Positions 38,819-46,409 of a stretch of 64,000 bases of DNA are shown one piece after another. The notes under the pieces were generated by a model. It had not been told where the DNA came from and ran no database searches. It saw only the letters and a list, made by a program, of their open reading frames with translations. The stretch lies in IMG/VR virus record IMGVR_UViG_3300028045_001344, positions 1 to 64,000 of that record; one strand, given 5' to 3'. The number at the start of each line of letters is the position of its first letter. Within the stretch, counting starts at the first letter, position 1. A program made the position numbers and the translations under genes. Origin of the DNA: a virus.

Positions 38819-39550
38819 CTACGCTGATAATTCCCGAATGGCATCATCAACACCGGAAGGCGCGGTGGCGCTAACAGCTTCCATCGTGCCGCCAGAAGGA
38901 TCAAGATACGATTCCAAAATCGCCTGAACCTCGGTGGTGGTTTTTTTGGTAAACAAAGCATCCACATCAGGAATTGAATCCAAAAGAGCCTTGATCTCGC
39001 CTTTAGGGGCAAGTGCAGAAGACTTACGTTTTGGAACCAAATTGGTCTGCGGAAATGCACCCTTAGTTTTCGGCAAAGTATAAGTCAATGTAAAATCAAC
39101 TCCTGTCTGTACCTCGGTGATGTCACCGTAATCAGGATTCAAGACATAACCAAGCAACGCTTCGTAAATTGTCTTTCCGTAACCCCAGATGCGAACACCC
39201 GCTTCTTCTTCACCACGCACAATTACGGGTGAGAAAAATCTCTGACGAACAAAAAGGCTCTTTGCCATTTTTTTGCTCTCATCAGTTCCCTCTTGCCATA
39301 GTTGTGAAGCGAATTCACAAACCGGACAACCGTCACCAAACTGCCGCTTGGGACACAACACACCACCACGAACATTATCACCTAAGTTATAATGAAAGTG
39401 GAAAACCTTGAACGGATCTCCATCCTCAGTTGGTACAAGTCGAATCTCTTGATCCCCCTCGGTTGGTCGCCAAAAAGCATTATCGCTTTTCTTTCCACCC
39501 GATTCGGATTCCTGTAGTTTCGCTCGCATCTTTGCTAAATCTAATGCCAT
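38819..39550 (-). CDS. Single-stranded DNA-binding protein (gp32-like)
   Basis: A 243-residue protein with a charged N-terminus (M-A-L-D-L-A-K-M-R-A-K-L), an OB-like core containing H-F-H-Y and a zinc cluster C-P-K-R-Q-F-G-D-G-C-P-V-C (Cys about 66, 75, 78), the hallmark of T4 gp32. It ends with an acidic/hydrophobic tail (D-D-A-I-R-E-L-S-A) that in gp32 recruits replication proteins. AAGGAG precedes the start and a strong terminator follows the stop. It coats ssDNA for replication and recombination. Confidence 0.93.
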   Translation of the reverse strand: MALDLAKMRAKLQESESGGKKSDNAFWRPTEGDQEIRLVPTEDGDPFKVFHFHYNLGDNVRGGVLCPKRQFGDGCPVCEFASQLWQEGTDESKKMAKSLFVRQRFFSPVIVRGEEEAGVRIWGYGKTIYEALLGYVLNPDYGDITEVQTGVDFTLTYTLPKTKGAFPQTNLVPKRKSSALAPKGEIKALLDSIPDVDALFTKKTTTEVQAILESYLDPSGGTMEAVSATAPSGVDDAIRELSA

Positions 39551-39564
39551 TGTATTTTATCTCC

Positions 39565-40440
39565 TTAAGGTGAGGTCGGCAAATCTTCCGACCCCCCAAT
39601 TGTTTTTGTTTGCCCTTGAATGGCTGAAGTATGCGCGACACAATAAATGTAATCTTCATCATAATCAGTTTCAAAGATTCCGTATGAAACCCGCACATCG
39701 GCTTCCATTTTTCTCTTAAGAGAATTCTTTATCTCTCCGAACAAATTGTTTTCTGTTTCCAGTCTCATCTTGTTACAAGCATAATAGTATACCCGATCAC
39801 TCACGTTGTCAAGAGAAAAAAACATCTTATCTACATTTTTTTTTGGCTCCACAAATCCAATAGTAGAAATGCGGGTTCCAATAGGTAAAGAAGAAAAGGT
39901 GTCAGTCACAGGGGGAATGTGATTGAATACATTAATCATATGTAGTGAAGACACGATGGCTTCATTAAGACTAACATAGTGATTCTTCAAGGACGTAGGA
40001 GGTATTGCCCTCTCTACTAAAACGTTGTCCACAAGATAGAGTCGATCAAAAACACCAGATCGAGCATACTCTTGCAGGACATTGAAGACCAAGTTATTAA
40101 TTAATTTTCCTTGTGCTCCTAAAAAATCTTCTTCTGGCTTTATGTATAGCACACTAATGTTACAGTGTCGTAAATATTCTAAAAGAGAAAGTGATGTGAC
40201 GGAGGCTTTTCCGCCGCCGCCTACCACAAATAGAATATCCCCACTCACCCCTTCAAAAAACTTAGTCATATCCGGGCAATTCTTTTCATAATCTTCAATG
40301 TTTTGGCTCTCTTTTAGACTAAACGTATTGGCACTAGGCGACAAGCCTATGTCTATTTTATATGCCTTATATTGAGAATATTGAGCAAAGTTATCTGCGA
40401 TGGCGCAACCTGCTTTGCCTAGTCCGATTACTGTATCCAT
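39565..40440 (-). CDS. Tubulin/FtsZ-like GTPase
   Basis: A 291-residue protein with a tubulin/FtsZ-type N-terminal domain: I-G-L-G-K-A-G (6-11), a Y-K-I-D strand end (27-30), D-I-L-F-V-V-G-G-G-G-K-A-S-V-T-S (68-83, matching the G-G-G-T-G-S/T-G phosphate loop), L-V-D-N after a V-L-Q-E-Y-A helix, and N-E-A-I-V-S-S-L-H-M-I-N (159-170, the N-x-x-A/I-x-x-x-D-like helix). The G-box is degenerate (G-G-G-G-K-A-S), so GTPase activity is uncertain. The C-terminal part is shorter than FtsZ. It lies 14 bases from the SSB gene. Phage tubulins (PhuZ, TubZ) position DNA or capsids. Confidence 0.7.
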   Translation of the reverse strand: MDTVIGLGKAGCAIADNFAQYSQYKAYKIDIGLSPSANTFSLKESQNIEDYEKNCPDMTKFFEGVSGDILFVVGGGGKASVTSLSLLEYLRHCNISVLYIKPEEDFLGAQGKLINNLVFNVLQEYARSGVFDRLYLVDNVLVERAIPPTSLKNHYVSLNEAIVSSLHMINVFNHIPPVTDTFSSLPIGTRISTIGFVEPKKNVDKMFFSLDNVSDRVYYYACNKMRLETENNLFGEIKNSLKRKMEADVRVSYGIFETDYDEDYIYCVAHTSAIQGQTKTIGGSEDLPTSP

Positions 40441-40617
40441 TTACTTCTCTTTGGTTTCGCCGTATGACACCAGTTCAAACGTGGGGCTATTGCGATATCG
40501 CCCAACATGATTGGAAACCTTCTCGTTGAGCACAATCATTATTGCTTCTGGATCAGTGCTCACTAATGTAACTTCTTCGCCGTTTTCTATATAAACTAAT
40601 TTATATTTCTTGCTCAT
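40441..40617 (-). CDS. Small basic protein, 58 aa
   Basis: Starts at ATG 40617, eight bases after AGAGG and overlapping the MazG-like stop (ATGA). The product, M-S-K-K-Y-K-L-V-Y-I-E-N-G-E-E-V-T-L, is beta-rich and charged. An in-frame longer start at 40650 would overlap the upstream gene. No function recognised. It directly precedes the tubulin-like gene (no gap). Confidence 0.5.
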   Translation of the reverse strand: MSKKYKLVYIENGEEVTLVSTDPEAIMIVLNEKVSNHVGRYRNSPTFELVSYGETKEK

Positions 40618-40922
40618 TCCGAAACCTCTTGTAAAACATAACGCCTCCAAAATCCTCCGCGTTTGCGGTTTTTGATAATCCGTGCCCCTTCAAGATCCCA
40701 TTTATTTATTTCAGCAATTGATAAAAGAACTTCCTGAATGTCCGCTAGTTCTTCTACGCATGGCTCCTCAAGAAACTCTTGAACTTCTTCTGTGAGTTTG
40801 TCCTTGAGTCTTTGTTGATAGTCGTCATTGACGGCTACATAAACTTTGCACTTCTTTCCCTGCTCATTAATAATCTCTGGGATCTTATCTCTCACAAGTT
40901 TGTTATATTTTTTTGTTGTCAT
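40614..40922 (-). CDS. MazG-like nucleoside triphosphate pyrophosphohydrolase
   Basis: A 102-residue protein with the all-alpha NTP pyrophosphohydrolase pattern: Y-N-K-L-V-R-D-K-I-P-E-I-I, L-T-E-E-V-Q-E-F (E-E-x-x-E metal site), V-E-E-L-A-D-I-Q-E-V-L, then K-R-G-G-F-x-x-R. It resembles the phosphoribosyl-ATP pyrophosphohydrolase-like branch of MazG proteins. It hydrolyses NTPs or dNTPs and is common in phages for nucleotide-pool control. Overlaps the family A polymerase by four bases. Confidence 0.88.
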   Translation of the reverse strand: MTTKKYNKLVRDKIPEIINEQGKKCKVYVAVNDDYQQRLKDKLTEEVQEFLEEPCVEELADIQEVLLSIAEINKWDLEGARIIKNRKRGGFWRRYVLQEVSE

Positions 40923-42151
40923 CTAAACCTCTTTAAGTTTCCAAAGTGTGTTCCAAGGCTGGTGTTCACTTTAAACTTTCCTAAATCCGTATCACCGAAT
41001 TTTTTAATTATATCATCGATAAGATCTTTGTCTTCCCGATGAAAGTCAATTACCATGCTATCGTGAATGAGCCCCATTGTAAAGGACTTTTTATTTTCTA
41101 ATAATTTATTTACTGCGATTGCTCTCCTTAAGAATGTATCGGAAGTGGTGCTTTGTATAACTGCATTGAGAGCATGGAACTCGTCGGCTATAATTTTTCG
41201 ACCAAACGGATTGGTGACGACGCTTCCGTCCCAATATTTATTTAATACTTTTCTTTTGTCATAGTGTTTTTCTACTTGGGGAATACCAAGTGATGCACCC
41301 AAAGGGCCATAAAGCCATCCAAAGATTTTGCGCTTGATGTCATCACGATTCAACTTGTGATCTGATAGCCTATTAAAAATTGATCCATGCCAATCATGTA
41401 TGTCCTGTTGTGGTTGCTCTTGATCGTTCAGCGCAAGAAGACAGCGCAACTCCGCTGCATTGAAATCCAATTCGATAAACCAAGTATTCGTTGGTTTAAC
41501 CACTCTCCGGTAATCCTTGCTCATTGTAAGCAGTGGAAAAGAATTTTTATGGGTGGTCAAGCGACCAGTAATCGTCCCAAACATATTGTAGTCAATAAAT
41601 GGTCTTACCGCATTTAGCTTGGAATAAAAACTTCGAGTTTTAGTTTCGTGAAGTTTATCAACAATTTCCTTCGGCTCAATTAATAATTTATGATCTCGGA
41701 TATCAGTTAATAATCCCGACAACTCAACTAAAAAACTATAGTCTTCTGGTTCTGGGATAGTAGATAATACATGTTTTGTTATTTGACTCTTGAGGTTAAA
41801 ATATTCAATTACAAAACTGTGTGGAACTAAATCATAAAAACACTCCTCGTCCAGTTCGCAGAATCCAGTCTGGAAAGATTTAATATAAGCCGAGTATTTT
41901 TTCTTAATGGTGGACCATTCTTTTTTTAATTCATCGGGGCAACACTCGTCAAGGGTTCTCGTCTTGGCATACAAGGACGCATACTTGATACCATAGCCCT
42001 TTAAGGTTGAATGATATGCCCACGTCTTGGAGAGACGCCCATAATCTGGATCTTCTACAATGTGATTGTCGCAATAAATGCTCTTACAGTGTTGTTTTTG
42101 ATCTACGATTTCGAACAAAGAGGTATCTGGTTTATGGTTGGAAAGATCCAT
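40919..42151 (-). CDS. Short family A DNA polymerase (PolA-like)
   Basis: A 410-residue polymerase with the family A active site. Motif A is E-L-D-F-N-A-A-E-L-R (near 229); motif B is R-D-D-I-K-R-K-I-F-G-W-L-Y-G (near 272-285, with the R, K, F and Y at the conserved spacing); motif C is I-H-D-S-M (near 362). The 3'-5' exonuclease domain is absent or degenerate and the first 200 residues are not recognisable. Start is probably ATG 42151 (an in-frame start at 42178 is possible). The window also has a full DnaE. A gap-filling or repair role would fit. Confidence 0.9.
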   Translation of the reverse strand: MDLSNHKPDTSLFEIVDQKQHCKSIYCDNHIVEDPDYGRLSKTWAYHSTLKGYGIKYASLYAKTRTLDECCPDELKKEWSTIKKKYSAYIKSFQTGFCELDEECFYDLVPHSFVIEYFNLKSQITKHVLSTIPEPEDYSFLVELSGLLTDIRDHKLLIEPKEIVDKLHETKTRSFYSKLNAVRPFIDYNMFGTITGRLTTHKNSFPLLTMSKDYRRVVKPTNTWFIELDFNAAELRCLLALNDQEQPQQDIHDWHGSIFNRLSDHKLNRDDIKRKIFGWLYGPLGASLGIPQVEKHYDKRKVLNKYWDGSVVTNPFGRKIIADEFHALNAVIQSTTSDTFLRRAIAVNKLLENKKSFTMGLIHDSMVIDFHREDKDLIDDIIKKFGDTDLGKFKVNTSLGTHFGNLKRFR

Positions 42152-45100
42152 CAGGTAGAACAATATCATAGACATCACGCAAGGTCAAGGCTTTTTGTTC
42201 AGTTATATTTTTGAATTTATTTATTATTTTATCATCCTTGTTTTGAACCGTCAATCCTGATTTGTCCTCGAAGACCCCGTTAGTCTCATGCGCGATGCGC
42301 TGTAATGATTTCGTAAATTTATTGGAATCACTTGATGCCAATGAATTGGAATAGAGATTTTCTATCTGTTTTATCATCGCATCCTCCTCACTAAAGGATA
42401 AGATTCGATCTGATTCAGAAATGCGTATAGCAAAATAAAACTTAAGCCAAAACAAATCATCATATGTTCGCATAAATTCTACATCACTCAATAGTTCGCG
42501 AGTTTCTATCTTCTGAAATGTTCCGTCTCCACATTTATTAAACTGGCTAGTGACAATGAAGGGGTGCTTCGCCACATAAGAGTTATAAAAGTTCAAGGTA
42601 TAGATTTGTAGCAAGTCGATGTCGGTTTCAAAAGATCGGATATATTCACCAGGAGATCGAAGAACGGGAGGGTTGTGCAAATATAAATTATCAAAACTTA
42701 AACGTGGTAACGTCAACCAATCAGCGTAATCCACCACCCACTTATCATAGGCTGATTTTCGCAACTCCCATTCACGTAGCAGCCGTGGGTGGTCATTGAT
42801 GGCTTGAGTATATTGTTCGCGCTTAGTAGAATATTCCTCGACATCCCCAAAAGCCAAAACCCAATCTTTTTCGCGAGGGGGCTCGTCGGGATACGCAGTG
42901 TGACTTCCATAATCAAAAGGAAGTGTTTCGAATGTGTCAAGCGAAGGCTGGCTCTCGGCTTCGTTGTATGGCGTAGTCGTAGATGGAACTTCAATTGGGG
43001 CGCACCCTCCGTCAGATGCAACACTCAACACAAACAAGAGCATATCTGCATATCTGTTAGTATCAGTGGGGTCAAGTGAAATTAAATATCTCACGATCTC
43101 ATCCATTTCTCGGGGAGTGATGGACGGAGATGAAGTGTTCGCGCCATTACTGGCACTTTCCCAGGGAATGATAGCCTCTCTAAATCGAGGGTCATCTACA
43201 AATAAATATCTGGTTGGCTGTTGAGGAAACGTTTCCCCGGCACGTCGATATACTTCACGACGCCATCTTTCATAAGGAGTAAATTGACCATCAATCATGT
43301 TTCCATCATTCCACTGACGGCCGTTCAATATGCGAGCATATGCGCCGCTAAAATCAACCTTCTTAATAACAAAATCGCTCCGATAATTACTTGCCACCGT
43401 GGACAAATTGGTTGAGTCATCTACCCCCGCAGTACCCGCATCGCTAGCTCCGGTTCCTGAACTATTTCGCTGCCACTGAAACCAGTGAAATGGGACAACG
43501 CCCATGCCACTAAATGGTTCGCGAGAATAAGCCACGAAGTATCCAGGGGCGTTGCTGATCCACGATGTTCCAACTGATAGGGGCGGGATCTCGTTTCCTG
43601 TAAGTTGTTTTATGGGAACACCACCCAGAAGTTGAGAACTCAAAATTAGAATAATCTCAAACAGATCAGCCAATGCGCCGCCAAAGAGATCTCCCATTTG
43701 ATCGTCAGGCAAGCCTTTTTCGTAAGAGTTTAAAGAATTTAAGTTCCCACTTCCGTCCGAAAGTTCTCTCGGGACACGGTATGTCTGATATTCATTCCCA
43801 TTACGAAAAGGATAATTTTTAACTGGATAACCACTGTTATCTGGTGTTGCTATTTGATATCGTTCAATCTTTGTTTCACAACTACCAAACACAGGAGGAG
43901 GGTGAAAAATATATCTGTTATTTCCCGCCTCGGTGCCATAAGCTGCGGCTCCTAAAGTTGCGGTGCGGGCTTGCCACTGATTATAAACAAATTGATGAAG
44001 ACATGGTTGCTGCCCGGATGGGAGAGCTTGCCATCCAAAGCCCCCGCGAGGAGATCGTCCAAAAATGTCTGGACCTATTTCGGCTCGGATTACTAATTCC
44101 TGCCAAGATGGGGCTCGCTCTAGAATCCCAGGCTGATTAACTAGGTTAGGGGCTCTATCAAACTTTGAGCCATCTTCATTAGAGGTGATATATTTTATCC
44201 AGCTCGTAAGAAATTTATGCTTGCCAACAATGTCCCACCCCAACCGGGTGCGTAAAAATTCCAACTCGCCAGTCTGGGGTAATTGATCGCCTCCTCTCAA
44301 AACGGGGGTACATAGTCGATTAGCATTACGCCCGAATGGTTGTCCAATCGTGGGATCTAATTCTGGTGACTGATAGCCGCCACCTCCCGGATGAAGACCA
44401 TCCTTTTGTTTCTTGAAAGGAAATGGAAAAAGTTGGTTAGGGCCGAAGCCAGTGCTTATAGTCTCATCAGCCAAGTCTCTCGGCACCTGTGTTCTTGCGA
44501 GCGTAGGCAGATTTGTACCGGAAACTATGAGGTGAACATTCCGGGTTGCTCCAAGCCAGTTAGTATATTCTTGCGTTGAATTCTCATTCCATTCGCGCCA
44601 AACTTCAGCGATTTCCGCTTTGAGTTTGCTGTATATCCATGCAGGACCAAAAGCTTCAGCCGCGTCGGGTGTCATCGCGAACTTATTCGCAGTGGCAGCC
44701 CATGGCAAAGTACAAACATTTACAATAAGTGTAGACACTTCATCGCGCATGTTCCCCCTTTTGTCCTGTAGTTGGAGTTGAATCGTGTGTCTCCCCGAGC
44801 GCACAGGAATAAAATAAACATCAGTTCCCGTAAGGTTTGTGGGCGAAATTGTATCCGGTGAATTGGGAGTAAGGTAAAAGGGTGTTTCAACACCGTGTTC
44901 TTCGTCTTCTAATACTGTCCAAGTATAAGATTTGATTTCACTAGAAAACGTGTTTATGGTACTACCAGCCGCACTTATGCGAATTGGTTGTGGCTTCCAT
45001 GCGCCCAATCCAGTTCGTCGTGAAAATGTACTACCGAATCCACCCACATCATAATACTTATAAACAGTCTCCCGTAATACTTGCCCGTTTCGTGTTTGGG

Positions 45101-46382
45101 GAAGCGGAGCAGTAAGCCATCGGAAATCGTCTAACGTGGTGGGACCATAGGCACCTTGGGAACTTGGAGCACCAACATTGAATTGACCAGTACCCGTGGC
45201 AGAGGGGGCAGCAATATTTATAATTTGAGCTTGAGTTTTATCAGCGTTCAGAGACGCTTCTGGACCCTCAACGAATGAAGATTGAGGTAATATCAGGTCG
45301 GTCGATTGTATCAACGCAATTTCAATCTCATCTACAACTTCTTGAATCTTGAACCTAGAGCGAAGTGGATCGTTACAATCTAATAACTCCGCGATATATC
45401 CAATCGCACCTTCTTCTTGACCGGGTTTTTTGAATTCCACCTTTTGATTTTTCAAATCACCAAACCACTCGGGAGCACAGGGAAGTGGTAGTTGTGGTTG
45501 TGATCCACTCATGGGCGGTTCGACTGGTGCTTCGGGGTAACGACTCATATATTTTTGCATCACCTCTGATTTCAAGTCTGCGACCAACCGCCAAGGTGCA
45601 TTTTTATCTACCCAAAAACCAAATAGACGAGCAGCACGGGTAAAGAAAACAAAGTTTACATCACCAATATAGTCGTCATATTTTACTTGATCGTCGCCAT
45701 GACTTGCTAACTCCAATTCAATAACAATTCCGGTAGTCGTAATGGGGCAATATTTAGAAGTGATATATCCAGTTCGGGTGAATGGGAAATCGGGCTGCAC
45801 AGTTTTAAGATAAGTCTGAAACAGTTTCATGAAATCTTTAAAATCAGTAAGCTCTCTTTTATTTTTTCCTTGGTCTAGAAAGGTTGCGGCGAAGCCTTCA
45901 TACATAACTGTTATGTGTTCATAGTAGCGATTTTGAACTGAGGTCCATCCTCTTTTGGGTTCCATGGCTAGGAACTTTGTATCTTCAGTAAATATTTTTC
46001 CTTCGTTTGCCGCGATACGCATGTAATTTTGTAAATCCGTAAAGGCATCCACAACAAAATTTAATGCAAAGGTGTCGCCGGTTTCGCTCGGGAGTCTCTT
46101 TAGATATTTTTCGTCTACAAAGACTGGATTATAGTCTGTATCTATTTTTCCATAAAGCCCACGGTTATACCAAATATCAATGGGCGTGGGCACTTCATCG
46201 TCGTTATAGGGATACGCGAGATCTTTATATTCTTTGCGCTCAATAAAGAGTTCTTCAGAAGGCATTGAGTTTGTGGCTACAGGTTTAATTTCTTCGCCGG
46301 GTGCTGGTTTTTGGTTAGCTAAAACCTCGGAAGTCAAATAAGCATCCACTAGAGGTATTTCGTTGTTCTTCTTTTTAGCCAT
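42132..46382 (-). CDS. Giant virion/baseplate protein, 1416 aa
   Basis: The largest gene in the window. The N-terminal 250 residues contain F-V-V-D-A-F-T-D-L-Q-N-Y-M-R, then K-R-G-W-T-S-V-Q, Y-Y-E-H-I-T-V-M-Y, F-M-K-L-F-Q-T-Y and P-F-T-R-T-G-Y-I-T-S, a series I recall from large structural proteins of marine T4-like phages. A beta-sandwich-like (PKD/Ig-like) segment lies near 480-570 (S-Y-T-W-T-V-L-E; R-S-G-R-H-T-I-Q-L-Q-L-Q-D-K-R-G). The C-terminal half is Pro/Asn/Gly-rich. Last gene of the structural block; probably baseplate or tail-fibre associated. Confidence 0.7.
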   Translation of the reverse strand: MAKKKNNEIPLVDAYLTSEVLANQKPAPGEEIKPVATNSMPSEELFIERKEYKDLAYPYNDDEVPTPIDIWYNRGLYGKIDTDYNPVFVDEKYLKRLPSETGDTFALNFVVDAFTDLQNYMRIAANEGKIFTEDTKFLAMEPKRGWTSVQNRYYEHITVMYEGFAATFLDQGKNKRELTDFKDFMKLFQTYLKTVQPDFPFTRTGYITSKYCPITTTGIVIELELASHGDDQVKYDDYIGDVNFVFFTRAARLFGFWVDKNAPWRLVADLKSEVMQKYMSRYPEAPVEPPMSGSQPQLPLPCAPEWFGDLKNQKVEFKKPGQEEGAIGYIAELLDCNDPLRSRFKIQEVVDEIEIALIQSTDLILPQSSFVEGPEASLNADKTQAQIINIAAPSATGTGQFNVGAPSSQGAYGPTTLDDFRWLTAPLPQTRNGQVLRETVYKYYDVGGFGSTFSRRTGLGAWKPQPIRISAAGSTINTFSSEIKSYTWTVLEDEEHGVETPFYLTPNSPDTISPTNLTGTDVYFIPVRSGRHTIQLQLQDKRGNMRDEVSTLIVNVCTLPWAATANKFAMTPDAAEAFGPAWIYSKLKAEIAEVWREWNENSTQEYTNWLGATRNVHLIVSGTNLPTLARTQVPRDLADETISTGFGPNQLFPFPFKKQKDGLHPGGGGYQSPELDPTIGQPFGRNANRLCTPVLRGGDQLPQTGELEFLRTRLGWDIVGKHKFLTSWIKYITSNEDGSKFDRAPNLVNQPGILERAPSWQELVIRAEIGPDIFGRSPRGGFGWQALPSGQQPCLHQFVYNQWQARTATLGAAAYGTEAGNNRYIFHPPPVFGSCETKIERYQIATPDNSGYPVKNYPFRNGNEYQTYRVPRELSDGSGNLNSLNSYEKGLPDDQMGDLFGGALADLFEIILILSSQLLGGVPIKQLTGNEIPPLSVGTSWISNAPGYFVAYSREPFSGMGVVPFHWFQWQRNSSGTGASDAGTAGVDDSTNLSTVASNYRSDFVIKKVDFSGAYARILNGRQWNDGNMIDGQFTPYERWRREVYRRAGETFPQQPTRYLFVDDPRFREAIIPWESASNGANTSSPSITPREMDEIVRYLISLDPTDTNRYADMLLFVLSVASDGGCAPIEVPSTTTPYNEAESQPSLDTFETLPFDYGSHTAYPDEPPREKDWVLAFGDVEEYSTKREQYTQAINDHPRLLREWELRKSAYDKWVVDYADWLTLPRLSFDNLYLHNPPVLRSPGEYIRSFETDIDLLQIYTLNFYNSYVAKHPFIVTSQFNKCGDGTFQKIETRELLSDVEFMRTYDDLFWLKFYFAIRISESDRILSFSEEDAMIKQIENLYSNSLASSDSNKFTKSLQRIAHETNGVFEDKSGLTVQNKDDKIINKFKNITEQKALTLRDVYDIVLPDGSFQP

Positions 46383-46409
46383 CGTTATAGTGTTTCCGTT
46401 TTATGATTA

